Source of the DNA: Gammaproteobacteria bacterium
GTDB lineage: Bacteria; Pseudomonadota; Gammaproteobacteria; Thiohalomonadales; Thiohalomonadaceae
Assembly (NCBI GenBank): GCA_003252455.1
Contig: QKED01000033.1
Span: 1-64,000, forward strand
DNA length: 64,000 nucleotides
Direction: 5' to 3'
Position 1 is the first letter of the stretch; the number at the start of each line of letters is the position of its first letter. The notes below the pieces were generated by a model. It was not told the origin of the DNA. It saw nothing but the letters and a program-made list of their open reading frames with translations, and made no database searches. The translations under genes and the position numbers were made by a program. Of the stretch, positions 42,152 through 50,613 are shown in pieces.

Positions 42152-42179
42152 ATAGGTTAGGAAACAAATCTAAACCTAT
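42152..42179. promoter_or_regulatory. AT-rich dyad between dapF and the 42182 gene
   Basis: ATAGGTT and AACCTAT form a 7-bp inverted repeat around a 14-nt centre, in the short AT-rich spacer between two divergent genes. It could be an operator or part of overlapping promoters; nothing in the sequence shows which. Confidence 0.35.
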
Positions 42180-42181
42180 TT

Positions 42182-42619
42182 ATGAGCATTGGCAAGGTTT
42201 GCGGTCGGCCCACGTACGACGACCGACAGACCCGGATACAGGGGGCATCACAGGAGATGGAGAGCTTGGACCAGAACGCGGGCCTGATGTTGCTGCGCCT
42301 CTTCGCCAGCAGCGCCGACACCGCGCAGGCCCACGCACTGCAGGCCGAACTGGTGCGCACCCTGGTCGACTTCGAGGCCACCGCGCACGAGCCCCCGCAG
42401 CGCTATTGGAAATACCCCGACCTCTACGAGTTCACCCTGCGCCTACGACCGGCGAACGAGACCCGCTTCGACGCGCTGCAGGCGCGCTGGCCGGGGGGAT
42501 GGACGGGGTTCGACGATAGCGGGGAGCCACAGCGTTCGGCGGTGTGGAAGCGTGCTCCGGGGGCCCTCTTGCTACTGCCCCAGGTGGAGTGGGCCGAGCT
42601 GATCCTGGCTTTGGATTAG
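42182..42619 (+). CDS. Uncharacterised protein inserted between lysA and dapF
   Basis: A frame of up to 145 residues on the strand opposite to the dap/lys genes. The product is soluble, with DLYEFTLRLRPANETRF and a Trp-rich block WPGGWTGFDD, and I do not recognise a family. The start is uncertain: the ATG at 42182 has no ribosome site, an ATG at 42257 directly abuts AGGAG, and a TTG at 42266 has AGGAG 9 nt upstream. The C-terminal half has normal GC-rich codon use. It may be a small acquired gene that split the usual lysA-dapF arrangement. Confidence 0.55.
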   Translation: MSIGKVCGRPTYDDRQTRIQGASQEMESLDQNAGLMLLRLFASSADTAQAHALQAELVRTLVDFEATAHEPPQRYWKYPDLYEFTLRLRPANETRFDALQARWPGGWTGFDDSGEPQRSAVWKRAPGALLLLPQVEWAELILALD

Positions 42620-42744
42620 CGGGTCTTCGCCGCAACCCCACTCGCCCCGAACCGTCGACAGGCGACCTGCTGCTGGGCCGCCCCTGGCGGCACTACGCCG
42701 TCGGCACACCGCGTGGCGCAGGTCGAACGACGTCTGAACGGTGC

Positions 42745-43404
42745 CTAACGACGACCGTACGCGATGAGGTGCCGGTCGCTCACCACCTCGACCACCAACG
42801 CCAAGCCCGCCTCGGCGAGCTGACCACGCACCTCCTCCGGGGTGTAGGCGGCGTGCAATGACATGTGGAAGTCGTGGCGCAGCACCTCGGGCTCGCCCGC
42901 CGCGTACTGTTCGACCAAGCCGAGGGCCTGCTCCGGGGTCTCCGGGCGCATCAGATCCATGACGAAGATGCGCGCACCGGGCTCGGCGTGGTCACGGAGG
43001 GCGTGCCATAGGAGCATGGGGTCGTTGAGGTGGTGCAGCAGGCTGTTGCTGATGAGGGTGGCGTAGTGCGCACGCGGCAGCACGGCGCCGGGCAGGTAGC
43101 CGTGGTGGAGCTGGACGCGCTCGGCCAGGCCCGCCTCCCCCAACAGGCGTCGCCCCTCGGCGAGCATCGCCTCGGCACCGTCGATGCCGTGGATCACCAC
43201 CTCGGGAAAACGCCGGGCGAAGCGCATGCAGACATCGCCGGGGCCGCAGCCGAGGTCGAGCACCTCGCCCGTTGCAGGAAAGTCGGGGAAACGGGCGAGA
43301 AAGAGGTCGACGAAGCCCTCGTGGGGCACGGCGAAGTCCGCCTCGGCATAGGCGCGCGCCTGGGCGGGGTCATTCATCAGGTCGGGTTCGGGGGTGCGCT
43401 GCAT
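42745..43404 (-). CDS. Class I SAM-dependent methyltransferase
   Basis: A 219-residue soluble methyltransferase. Motif I is VLDLGCGPGDV (about 48-58), motif II is IHGIDGAEAM, and post-motifs SNSLLHHLNDP and IFVMDLMRPE follow the Rossmann order. The type is close to small-molecule methyltransferases of the UbiE/Methyltransf_25 group; the substrate is unknown. GGAG lies about 6 nt before the ATG. It lies between lysA and the 42182 gene on the lysA strand, with a CACGAAG repeat array between it and lysA. It is not usually part of this cluster. Confidence 0.85.
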   Translation of the reverse strand: MQRTPEPDLMNDPAQARAYAEADFAVPHEGFVDLFLARFPDFPATGEVLDLGCGPGDVCMRFARRFPEVVIHGIDGAEAMLAEGRRLLGEAGLAERVQLHHGYLPGAVLPRAHYATLISNSLLHHLNDPMLLWHALRDHAEPGARIFVMDLMRPETPEQALGLVEQYAAGEPEVLRHDFHMSLHAAYTPEEVRGQLAEAGLALVVEVVSDRHLIAYGRR

Positions 43405-43438
43405 GGGGGCTCCGCTTGGGGGAGTGACGGGGATTAAC

Positions 43439-43465
43439 CACGAAGGGCACGAAGAGCACGAAGGT
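43439..43465. repeat. Three tandem 9-bp CACGAAG repeats
   Basis: CACGAAGGG, CACGAAGAG and CACGAAGGT follow each other without gaps between the methyltransferase and lysA genes. A related array in the opposite orientation lies at 45094-45118, so the lysA-lptM block is flanked by both. Confidence 0.8.
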
Positions 43466-43521
43466 GGTTGAGGTGACTCAGGTCGGGGAGTACAGGGTGA
43501 ACCCTGTACTCCAAGGCTCGC

Positions 43522-44769
43522 CTACAGCTCGAAGAGCTTCTCGTCCGCGAACAGTTCGCTGGGTGTCTGGCGCGCGGTGATGAGCTGGGCGCGCGCGCCG
43601 TCGACCAGCACCTCCGCTGGGCGCGGGCGGGAGTTGTAGGTGGAGGCCATGCTGGCGCCGTAGGCCCCGGCGCTACGCACGGCGAGCAGGTCGCCCTCTT
43701 CCAGCACCAGTTCGCGCCCCTTGCCGATGAAGTCGCCGGTCTCGCAGATGGGGCCAACCAGGTCGTAGGCGCGCGGCGTGCCCTCGCGCGGCTGCACCGG
43801 CACGATGGCCTGCCAGGCGCCGTAGAGGGTGGGGCGGATGAGGTCGTTCATCGCCGCATCGACGATGGCGAAGTCTTTGTGCGCGGTGTGCTTGAGGTAC
43901 TCGACGCGGGTCAGCAGCACCCCGGCGTTGCCGACGATGGCGCGGCCCGGTTCGATCATCAGCTTGAGGCCGCGCTCGCCCATGCGCTCGATGAGCGGGG
44001 CGGCGTAGTCGCCGGGCAGCGGCGGGGTCTCGTCGCGGTACTGGATGCCGAGGCCGCCACCGAGGTCGAGGTGCTGCAGGGCGATGCCGCGCACCACCAG
44101 CTCGTCGACCAGCTTGAGCACACGTTCCATGGCGTCGACGAAGGGGGTCACCTGGGTGATCTGCGAGCCGATGTGGCAGTCGACGCCGACCAGCTCCAGA
44201 TGGGCCATCTCCGCCGCGCGGGCGTAGACCTCGGGGGCGATGGCGATGTCGATGCCGAACTTGTTCTCTTTCAGGCCGGTGGAGATGTAGGGGTGGGTCT
44301 TGGCGTCCACGTCGGGGTTGACGCGCAGGGAGATGGGCGCGCGCACGCCGTGCGCCCCGGCCACCTCGTTGAGGCGCACAAGCTCGCTCTCGGACTCGAC
44401 GTTGAAGCAGTGGATGCCCAGCTCCAGGGCGCGGGCCATCTCGTCGCGACGCTTGCCGACACCGGAGAAGAGCACCTTGGCCGGGTCGCCCCCGGCGGCC
44501 ACCACGCGCTCCAGCTCACCCACCGAGACGATGTCGAAGCCGGCGCCGAGGCGCGCCAACAGATTGAGGATGGCGAGGTGCGAGTTGGCCTTCACCGCGT
44601 AGCAGACCAGATGCTCGACCCCGGCCAGGGCGGCATCGAAGGCGCGGTAGTGGCGCTCGATGGTGGCGCGGGAGTAGACGTAGGTCGGCGTGCCGTACTG
44701 CGCGGCGATGGCGGCGAGGTCGACCTCTTCGGCGCCAAGGCGCCCCTCGGTGTAGGTGAAGTAGTCCAT
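43522..44769 (-). CDS. lysA: Diaminopimelate decarboxylase
   Basis: A PLP-dependent enzyme making lysine from meso-diaminopimelate, last step of the pathway, cytoplasmic. The 415-residue length is normal. PLP-binding Lys60 lies in CYAVKANSHLAIL. The phosphate-binding glycine loop is GGGLGIQYRDE, and the active-site Cys/Glu region is GPICETGDFIG. The C-terminal block has GAYGASMASTYNSR. AAGG lies 8 nt before the ATG, which overlaps the lptM stop (TGATG). In relatives dapF follows directly; here two other genes intervene. Confidence 0.96.
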   Translation of the reverse strand: MDYFTYTEGRLGAEEVDLAAIAAQYGTPTYVYSRATIERHYRAFDAALAGVEHLVCYAVKANSHLAILNLLARLGAGFDIVSVGELERVVAAGGDPAKVLFSGVGKRRDEMARALELGIHCFNVESESELVRLNEVAGAHGVRAPISLRVNPDVDAKTHPYISTGLKENKFGIDIAIAPEVYARAAEMAHLELVGVDCHIGSQITQVTPFVDAMERVLKLVDELVVRGIALQHLDLGGGLGIQYRDETPPLPGDYAAPLIERMGERGLKLMIEPGRAIVGNAGVLLTRVEYLKHTAHKDFAIVDAAMNDLIRPTLYGAWQAIVPVQPREGTPRAYDLVGPICETGDFIGKGRELVLEEGDLLAVRSAGAYGASMASTYNSRPRPAEVLVDGARAQLITARQTPSELFADEKLFEL

Positions 44770-44912
44770 CAGTTGGCCTTCTGTTGCGCGGTGGTGGGTT
44801 CGTCTTGCGGCAGGTAGAGGTCGCCCTTGGCGCCGCAGCCGGAGAGCATGCTCATGATGCCGAGGGCGGCGATGACCGCCCAGAGGAGGTATTGGGCCCA
44901 GCAGGGTCGCAT
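44769..44912 (-). CDS. lptM: LptM (YifL-type) small lipoprotein
   Basis: A 47-residue lipoprotein. A hydrophobic signal ends in the lipobox LSGC, and the first mature residues CGAKGDLYLP match the hallmark CGxKGxLYLP of LptM/YifL. The family assists assembly of the LptD-LptE lipopolysaccharide translocon in the outer membrane. Position directly before lysA, with stop and start sharing a base (TGATG), is the conserved gammaproteobacterial arrangement. The ribosome site (GAGAG) is weak. The gene is short and easily missed. Confidence 0.88.
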   Translation of the reverse strand: MRPCWAQYLLWAVIAALGIMSMLSGCGAKGDLYLPQDEPTTAQQKAN

Positions 44913-45093
44913 GGTGACTCTCGTATTAGGTGGGTTAAACGCTCAAGTATAGCGGGCCGCTCGGTGGCCTAGAAGCGGGTGAGCACGGAGCAAGCGGTTG
45001 TCGGCCACATGAGGCACGTAGGAGACGGAGATTGCTGAGGCGGGACGGGTCTTGCACACCCGCCCGTTCGAGGGCCTCATTCCGCTCTTCATC

Positions 45094-45118
45094 TCTCCGT
45101 GTTCTCCGTGTCTCCGTG
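45094..45118. repeat. Tandem TCTCCGTG repeats
   Basis: TCTCCGTG, TTCTCCGTG and TCTCCGTG (CACGGAGA on the minus strand) lie in the 220-bp spacer between the MscS and lptM genes. They resemble the CACGAAG array at 43439 in unit length and core but point the other way. Confidence 0.75.
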
Positions 45119-45132
45119 GCCAATCCCAGCGT

Positions 45133-47427
45133 TTAAAACCCACCCGGCATCGAGCGCACATGCACATCGCGCTGCGGGAAGGGGATCTCGATGCCCTCGG
45201 CGCGGAAAGCGTCGTCGATGGCGAAGTTGAGGTCGGAGATGATGGTCAGGCGGTTGTCGACGTTGCTGATATAGCAGCGCAGCTCGAAGTCGAGGGCGCT
45301 GTCGCCGAAGCCACGAAAGAGCACCCAGGGCGGGCTCATGGAGCCGTCGATGACCACGCCGGGGTGGCTCATGGCCACCTTGAGCAGGATCTGCTTCACC
45401 TTCTGCGTATCGGAGCCGTAGGCCACGCCGATGGGCACCTTGGCGCGTCCGAACTGGTCGCGCAACATCCAGTTGGTTACCTGGCCGGAGATGAGTTCGG
45501 AGTTGGGCACGATGACATCGGCGCGGTCGAAGGTCTGGATGATGGTCGAGCGGATGCTGATCTGCCTCACGTAGCCCTCCGTCCCGCCGACGACGATCCA
45601 GTCGCCGGTACGCACCGGGCGCTCGAAGAGCAGGATGAGGCCGGAGACGAAGTTGTTGACCACGTTCTGCAGGCCGAAACCGATCCCCACCGAGAGGGCG
45701 CCAGCGATGATCGCCAGGTGCGAGAACTCGACACCGGCCACCGTGAGCGCCACCAGTACGGCGATGCCGTTGCCCAGGTAACCGCTCAGGGTGACGGTGG
45801 CCTCGCGCGCGCCCCGGTCGAGGTTGGTGTAGCGCAGCCAGCGGCGCTCCAGTTGGCGCTTAAAGCTGCGCGTGGCGGCACTGATGAGCAGCATCACCAC
45901 CACCGCCAACAGCAGTTTGGTCGGCACCACGGTGAGGCTGCCGAGGGCGAAGCCGTCGAACAGATAGCTGAACAGCAGCTCACTGCCGCGCCCGCTCAAC
46001 CCCCAGAAGCGCGAGATGAGCAACACGGCACCGCCCCAGAGCAGGATGGTCACCACCAGGCGGATCATCAGCCGCCCATGGAAGCCCTTGCCGGGCGCGA
46101 TGGCGAGGATGCTGCGCAGCCGCTGGTGCCACTTCAGACGCCCCTCGTCGAGGCCGTCGAGGGTCTCGTCGAGCTGATTGCTGAGAAACAGGGTGGCACC
46201 GAGCACCAGCAGGCTGCCGCTGAAGGCGACGAAGAGGAACTGGGCCAGATTCAGGTAACCGAGCCACTCGGTGAAGAGGATACCGACCAGCAGCAGCGCA
46301 AAGACGACCCGCAACCGAGCGGTGGCCATCAACGGCAGCAGCGCCCCGAGCTGCACGAAGAGCAGCAGCAGGTTGAGCAGCAGCAGCGGGGTGTAGATGG
46401 CCCGCACCAACTGCTCGCTGGCCGGTGCGAGGGCCCCGGCGAGGCCACTGTAGAAGAGCAGATATCCCCCCATCAGCAGCCACAACAGGGGCAGGGTGAG
46501 CCGCCGCAGGCGCAACGCCACCCGTTCATCCAGATAGGGGTTGATGCGCAGCTCGCCGCAGGGGCCGAGCAGGGCGCGCAGTAGGCAGCCCGTGGCGAGG
46601 GCGCCGGCGAGCGCCACCGCCACCTCGGCGACCATCGGCAGGGTCAGGGTCGGACCGTTGCCGAAGGCGAGATAGAGACCGGGCAGGCCGAGCAGGAGCA
46701 GCGCGGGGAGGCGGCGCGCGAGACACAGGCGCAGCCCGTAGCTGAGCCAGGGGCCGCTGGCGGGGTCATCCGGCAGGCCGTGGTGCGGCGCCACCAGGGG
46801 GCGCAGCAGCCAGCCGAAGAGCAGGCCGAAAAGGGCGAGAAAGAGCAGCGTGGCGCGTTGGTGCTGACCCAGCTCACCGAGCCCGCCCTCGTCCAGCAGG
46901 TACTGGGGCAGATTGACCGTGTCTCTGGGCAACATCCACAACCCATCGCCGAGTACCACCCAGATCGGTGAGCGCCGCTCGGAGAGGTGGCGGGTGAGGC
47001 TGCTGTCGCGCAGCGCGGCGGCGCGCTCGGCCAGCTCACTGCTGCGCAGGACGATGAGGCGACAGCGGTCGAGGCGGGCGCTGATCTCCCCCTTGCGCGC
47101 CTTCAGCTCGGTACGCTTGGCCAGCACCTGCAGCGACTCGTGCCCACTCGGTTCACCGAGCACCTGCAGGTCCGCCTCGCTCTCCGCCAGTGCCTGTTGC
47201 CCCCCCTGCACACACCCCTGCGCCTGTTCGCGGTAGCGCATCCCCTCGCGCCACAACCCCCCCAGGGAGGCGCTACCGCCCAGGGCCGCCTCCTCCAGCG
47301 CCCGGTCCATCGCCTGCAGACGCTGCTCCAGTTGCATCAGCGTCGCCTCGTCGACCTCGGCGCACAGCGGCGCGGCGCCCCAGACAAAGAGCAGAGAGAC
47401 AAGCAACAGAACAGGTAGGCGGGGCAT
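45133..47427 (-). CDS. Large MscS-family mechanosensitive channel
   Basis: A 764-residue inner-membrane channel of the MscS family with a long N-terminal extension (MscK/YbiO-like size class). A signal peptide (LPVLLLVSLLFVWGAAPLCA) and a coiled-coil periplasmic region (about 25-180) precede about ten hydrophobic helices (about 210-560). The pore helix and beta domain follow: GIGFGLQNVVNNFVSGLILL, ERPVRTGDWIVVGG and VPNSELISGQVTNW. The C-terminus ends in the usual alpha/beta vestibule (EIPFPQRDVHV). It protects the cell against osmotic downshock. The start at 47427 is chosen by the signal peptide and the GGGGAGAGG upstream. Confidence 0.92.
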   Translation of the reverse strand: MPRLPVLLLVSLLFVWGAAPLCAEVDEATLMQLEQRLQAMDRALEEAALGGSASLGGLWREGMRYREQAQGCVQGGQQALAESEADLQVLGEPSGHESLQVLAKRTELKARKGEISARLDRCRLIVLRSSELAERAAALRDSSLTRHLSERRSPIWVVLGDGLWMLPRDTVNLPQYLLDEGGLGELGQHQRATLLFLALFGLLFGWLLRPLVAPHHGLPDDPASGPWLSYGLRLCLARRLPALLLLGLPGLYLAFGNGPTLTLPMVAEVAVALAGALATGCLLRALLGPCGELRINPYLDERVALRLRRLTLPLLWLLMGGYLLFYSGLAGALAPASEQLVRAIYTPLLLLNLLLLFVQLGALLPLMATARLRVVFALLLVGILFTEWLGYLNLAQFLFVAFSGSLLVLGATLFLSNQLDETLDGLDEGRLKWHQRLRSILAIAPGKGFHGRLMIRLVVTILLWGGAVLLISRFWGLSGRGSELLFSYLFDGFALGSLTVVPTKLLLAVVVMLLISAATRSFKRQLERRWLRYTNLDRGAREATVTLSGYLGNGIAVLVALTVAGVEFSHLAIIAGALSVGIGFGLQNVVNNFVSGLILLFERPVRTGDWIVVGGTEGYVRQISIRSTIIQTFDRADVIVPNSELISGQVTNWMLRDQFGRAKVPIGVAYGSDTQKVKQILLKVAMSHPGVVIDGSMSPPWVLFRGFGDSALDFELRCYISNVDNRLTIISDLNFAIDDAFRAEGIEIPFPQRDVHVRSMPGGF

Positions 47428-47509
47428 ACGCCTCTCCCCGGGCGTGGCGGACAATGGGGCTAAATTACCACCGCCGATGGGCGCAGTTGAAGGAAGTCGC
47501 CCAGCAGAA

Positions 47510-47674
47510 TCAGGAGAGCAGGGAGGAGAAGAGGGTGGGCTGCAGGAACCAAGCGAGGCCCAGGCCACAGGCGACGAGCAGCGTCAGCCAAAAGGTCCAA
47601 CGCCGATAGAGGGGTTTACGAGTGGCAAACAGACGCCGCTTGTTGAGCTGGCGTCGGGCCTTGTATAGGTCATC
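47510..47674 (-). CDS. Small membrane protein, N-terminus probably frameshifted
   Basis: From the ATG at 47674 the frame gives 54 residues with a basic middle (RRLFATRKPLYRRW), one membrane helix (TFWLTLLVACGLGLAWFL) and a natural end. The only ribosome site (AGGA, 8 nt spacing) belongs to a different ATG at 47681, whose frame reads MSDDLYKARRQLNK and then stops after 21 codons. Dropping one A from the AAA at 47639-47641 joins both into a convincing 56-residue protein. Either the gene carries a one-base insertion, the base is a sequencing error, or ribosomes shift +1. It precedes the MscS gene on the same strand and is divergent from rep. Confidence 0.45.
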   Translation of the reverse strand, partial: DDLYKARRQLNKRRLFATRKPLYRRWTFWLTLLVACGLGLAWFLQPTLFSSLLS

Positions 47675-47825
47675 GCTCATAGGATTTATCCTACGGCAAG
47701 TAGGGGCGTCCTAGCCATGGAAAAATTGTTACAAAACAAGCCCCCACACACGCCCCGCGGGGCGCTATCCATGGCTGGCGTGGCTGCCTAAAATAGAGCC
47801 CCCTCGCCCCCTTCAGGTACCCCCC

Positions 47826-49835
47826 GTGTCCGGACTCAATCCCAGGCAACAGGCCGCCCTCCTGGCCATCGACGGCCCCGTGCTGGTGCTCGCCGGTGCC
47901 GGTAGCGGCAAGACCCGCGTCATCACGCAGAAGATCGCCTACCTGATCCAGCAGTGCGGCTACAACCCACGCCACATCGCCGCCGTCACCTTCACCAACA
48001 AGGCGGCGCGCGAGATGAAGGCGCGCGTGGGCAAGTTATTGAAGGGCAAGGAGTCCCACGGGCTGCGCGTATCCACCTTCCACACCTTGGGGCTCGAAAT
48101 CATCCGCCGCGAGATCCAGACCCTCGGCTACAAGCCTGGCTTCTCCATCTTCGACGCCGCCGACGCCATGGGGCTGATCAAGGAGCTGGGGCGCCGCGAG
48201 GGCACGGGTGATGGCGAGGAGGAGAAGCAACTGCAGTGGCAGATCTCCCACTGGAAGAACGCCTTCGTCGACCCCGAACAGGCGCTGCGCGAGGCGGTGA
48301 GCGATCAGGCCACCCGCGCCGCCCTGCTCTACGCCCAGTACAACCGCCACCTCAAGGCCTACAACGCGGTCGACTTCGACGACCTGATTATGCTCCCGGT
48401 GCAGCTCTTCGAGCGCGAGCCGGAGATATTGCAGCAGTGGCAGAACCGCATCCGCTATCTGCTGGTGGACGAGTACCAGGACACCAACGCCACCCAGTAT
48501 CGCCTGGTGCAGCTGCTGGTCGGGCTCAGCGCGCGCTTCACCGTGGTGGGCGACGACGACCAATCCATCTACGCCTGGCGCGGCGCGCAGCCGGAGAACC
48601 TCGCCCTACTCCAGCGCGACTTCCCCGGCCTCAAGGTGATCAAGCTGGAGCAGAACTACCGCTCCATGGGGCGCATCCTCAAGGCCGCCAACCAGCTCAT
48701 CGCCAACAACGAGCACGTCTTCGAGAAGCGCCTGTGGAGCGAGCTGGGCCACGGCGAGCCGCTGCGCATCATCCAGGCGGCGGACGACGAGGACGAGGCG
48801 CAGCGCGTGGTCAGCGAGATCATCCACCACAAGTTCCAGCACAAGGCCGACTTCGGCGACTTCGCCATCCTCTACCGTGGCAACCACCAGTCGCGCATCT
48901 TCGAAAAGGCCCTGCGCGAACAGCGCATCCCCTACACCATCAGCGGCTCCACCTCCTTCTTCTCGCACACCGAGGTGAAGGACATCATGGCCTACCTGCG
49001 GCTGGTGACGAACCCCGACGACGACGCCGCCTTCCTGCGCGTGATCAACACCCCCAGGCGCGAGATCGGCCCCACCACCCTGGAGAAGCTCGGCGGCTAC
49101 GCCATGAACCGGGGCATCAGCCTCTTCACCGCCTGCTTCGAGTTAGGTCTCGCCCAGCACCTGCCCGAGCGTGCCGTCGAGCGCCTGCGCGGCTTCGCCG
49201 AGTGGCTGGTGGACATCGCCCATCGCGCCGACAAGGGCGATCGCATGGCCGCCGTGCGCGACCTGGTGCACGAGATCGACTACCGCAACTGGCTGCAAGA
49301 CTCCAGCCGCGACCTCAAGCAGGCCGAGCGGCGCGTGCAGAACATCGAGGAGCTGATCGAGTGGATCGGCCGCATGCACGAGCAGGAGGGCAACGACCCG
49401 CCGCTCACCGACCTGGTGGCCAAGCTCACCCTGTTCGACATCATGGACCGCAACGACAGCGACGAGGGCGAGGGCACCGTGCGCCTGATGACCCTGCACG
49501 CCGCCAAGGGGCTGGAGTTCCCCCACGTCTTCCTCGTCGGCATGGAGGAGGAGCTGCTACCGCACCGGGTCAGCATCGAAGAGGAGAACATCGCTGAAGA
49601 GCGCCGCCTAGCATATGTGGGCATCACCCGCGCCCAACGCACCCTGACCATGACCCTGGCGGCCAAGCGCAGAAGAGGCGGCGAGATGGTGCGCTGCGAA
49701 CCGAGTCGCTTCCTCGACGAACTACCGCCGGAGGATATCCAGTGGGAGGGCAAGGGGGTGGAGCTGGACCCGGATACGCGCCAGGCGCGGGGCAAGGCGC
49801 ATCTGGCCAATCTGCGCGGGTTGTTGGGGCAGTAG
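47826..49835 (+). CDS. rep: ATP-dependent DNA helicase Rep
   Basis: A 669-residue UvrD/Rep-family 3'-5' helicase that helps replication forks past protein blocks. Motif I is AGAGSGKT (about 23-30), Ia AVTFTNKAAREMK, II VDEYQDTN, III GDDDQSIYAWRGA, IV QNYRS, V LMTLHAAKGLEFP and VI RRLAYVGITRAQ. Sequence and length match Rep more closely than UvrD, including a C-terminal KAHLANLRGLL. The start is GTG at 47826 with AGGT about 7 nt upstream. A TAAAAT -10-like element lies at 47789. It is divergent from the small membrane gene and convergent with the RES toxin gene. Confidence 0.95.
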   Translation: MSGLNPRQQAALLAIDGPVLVLAGAGSGKTRVITQKIAYLIQQCGYNPRHIAAVTFTNKAAREMKARVGKLLKGKESHGLRVSTFHTLGLEIIRREIQTLGYKPGFSIFDAADAMGLIKELGRREGTGDGEEEKQLQWQISHWKNAFVDPEQALREAVSDQATRAALLYAQYNRHLKAYNAVDFDDLIMLPVQLFEREPEILQQWQNRIRYLLVDEYQDTNATQYRLVQLLVGLSARFTVVGDDDQSIYAWRGAQPENLALLQRDFPGLKVIKLEQNYRSMGRILKAANQLIANNEHVFEKRLWSELGHGEPLRIIQAADDEDEAQRVVSEIIHHKFQHKADFGDFAILYRGNHQSRIFEKALREQRIPYTISGSTSFFSHTEVKDIMAYLRLVTNPDDDAAFLRVINTPRREIGPTTLEKLGGYAMNRGISLFTACFELGLAQHLPERAVERLRGFAEWLVDIAHRADKGDRMAAVRDLVHEIDYRNWLQDSSRDLKQAERRVQNIEELIEWIGRMHEQEGNDPPLTDLVAKLTLFDIMDRNDSDEGEGTVRLMTLHAAKGLEFPHVFLVGMEEELLPHRVSIEEENIAEERRLAYVGITRAQRTLTMTLAAKRRRGGEMVRCEPSRFLDELPPEDIQWEGKGVELDPDTRQARGKAHLANLRGLLGQ

Positions 49836-49854
49836 GCGAGTTCACCCCACCGTT

Positions 49855-50611
49855 TCACGTCGCAGCTTGCGGAAGGCTCCCATCCACGCTGAACTGCTCC
49901 AGCCCAAAACACAGCGCACGCCCCAGCCCGCGTGCAGTAAAGGCCACCTGCCGCCCATCGGTGCGACAGAGCCACGCCTGCTCGGCCAGCGGGCGCTGAT
50001 CGGCGAGTGCCGTCGGGTGAAAGAGACCCACATTGGTGCCGAGCGCAGGGCAGCGCGCCGAAGGGTATTCGAACGCCTCGACACCCGCATCGCGCATCTG
50101 TCTGCCCAATGCTTGAGTGGCACGATAATCCACGGGATTCATCAGCGCAGGGCGATGGTCGAGACACGCCTGGTCTTGCAGACGCAGGCCGCGCTCGCTC
50201 GCGTAGGCGGCCTCGAAGAGGGTGTGTTGGCTGGTATAGGGTGCGCTGGGCGCCTCGGCCATGCCGTATGCCGTACCAGAAGAGCAGCCGGTAGTAGGCC
50301 GACTCCGCCAGGGCGGTCTCGGCACTGAGTGCGCCGTAGAAGATGCTCGGCTCGTAGCGCCCGCCAAAACGCGAGCCGTGGCGCAGGGGCGGGTAGCGAA
50401 ACGGGGTACGCAGAAGATAGTGGAGACCCTCACTCCCCGCTCGATACGCGGGCTTGGAATTGTCGAGCAGGGTCTCTAGCAGACTCTGCTCGTCGAGGTC
50501 GTCGACCAGACCCTGAGTGGCCACCTGCTCTTGGCTCTCGACCAAGCGAAAGAGGATACCGTCGAGGGGCACGAAGGGACGCCCAGCCCCGCACACCTGC
50601 CACAAGGGCAC
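49855..50611 (-). pseudogene. RES-domain toxin gene disrupted by a 7-bp tandem duplication
   Basis: The first frame (GTG at 50611) reads a typical RES domain: LLRTPFRYPPLRHGSRFGG, then FYGALSAETALAESAYYR and LLFWYG. It then leaves register. The second frame continues exactly where family members do, with MAEAPSAPYTSQHTLFEAAY, MNPVDYRATQALGR and ARCPALGTNVGLFHP to the stop at 49855. The break coincides with two adjacent copies of TACGGCA (plus strand TGCCGTA at 50262-50275). Removing one copy restores a 249-codon gene. RES toxins of Res-Xre systems degrade NAD+. The antitoxin gene lies 2 bp upstream. As written the toxin is truncated, though slippage could revert it. Confidence 0.85.
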
Positions 50612-50613
50612 GG

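Noticed and set aside
50255-50280. Programmed ribosomal frameshift in the RES toxin gene
   Set aside because: There is no slippery heptamer. A precise 7-bp duplication accounts for the frame change more simply.
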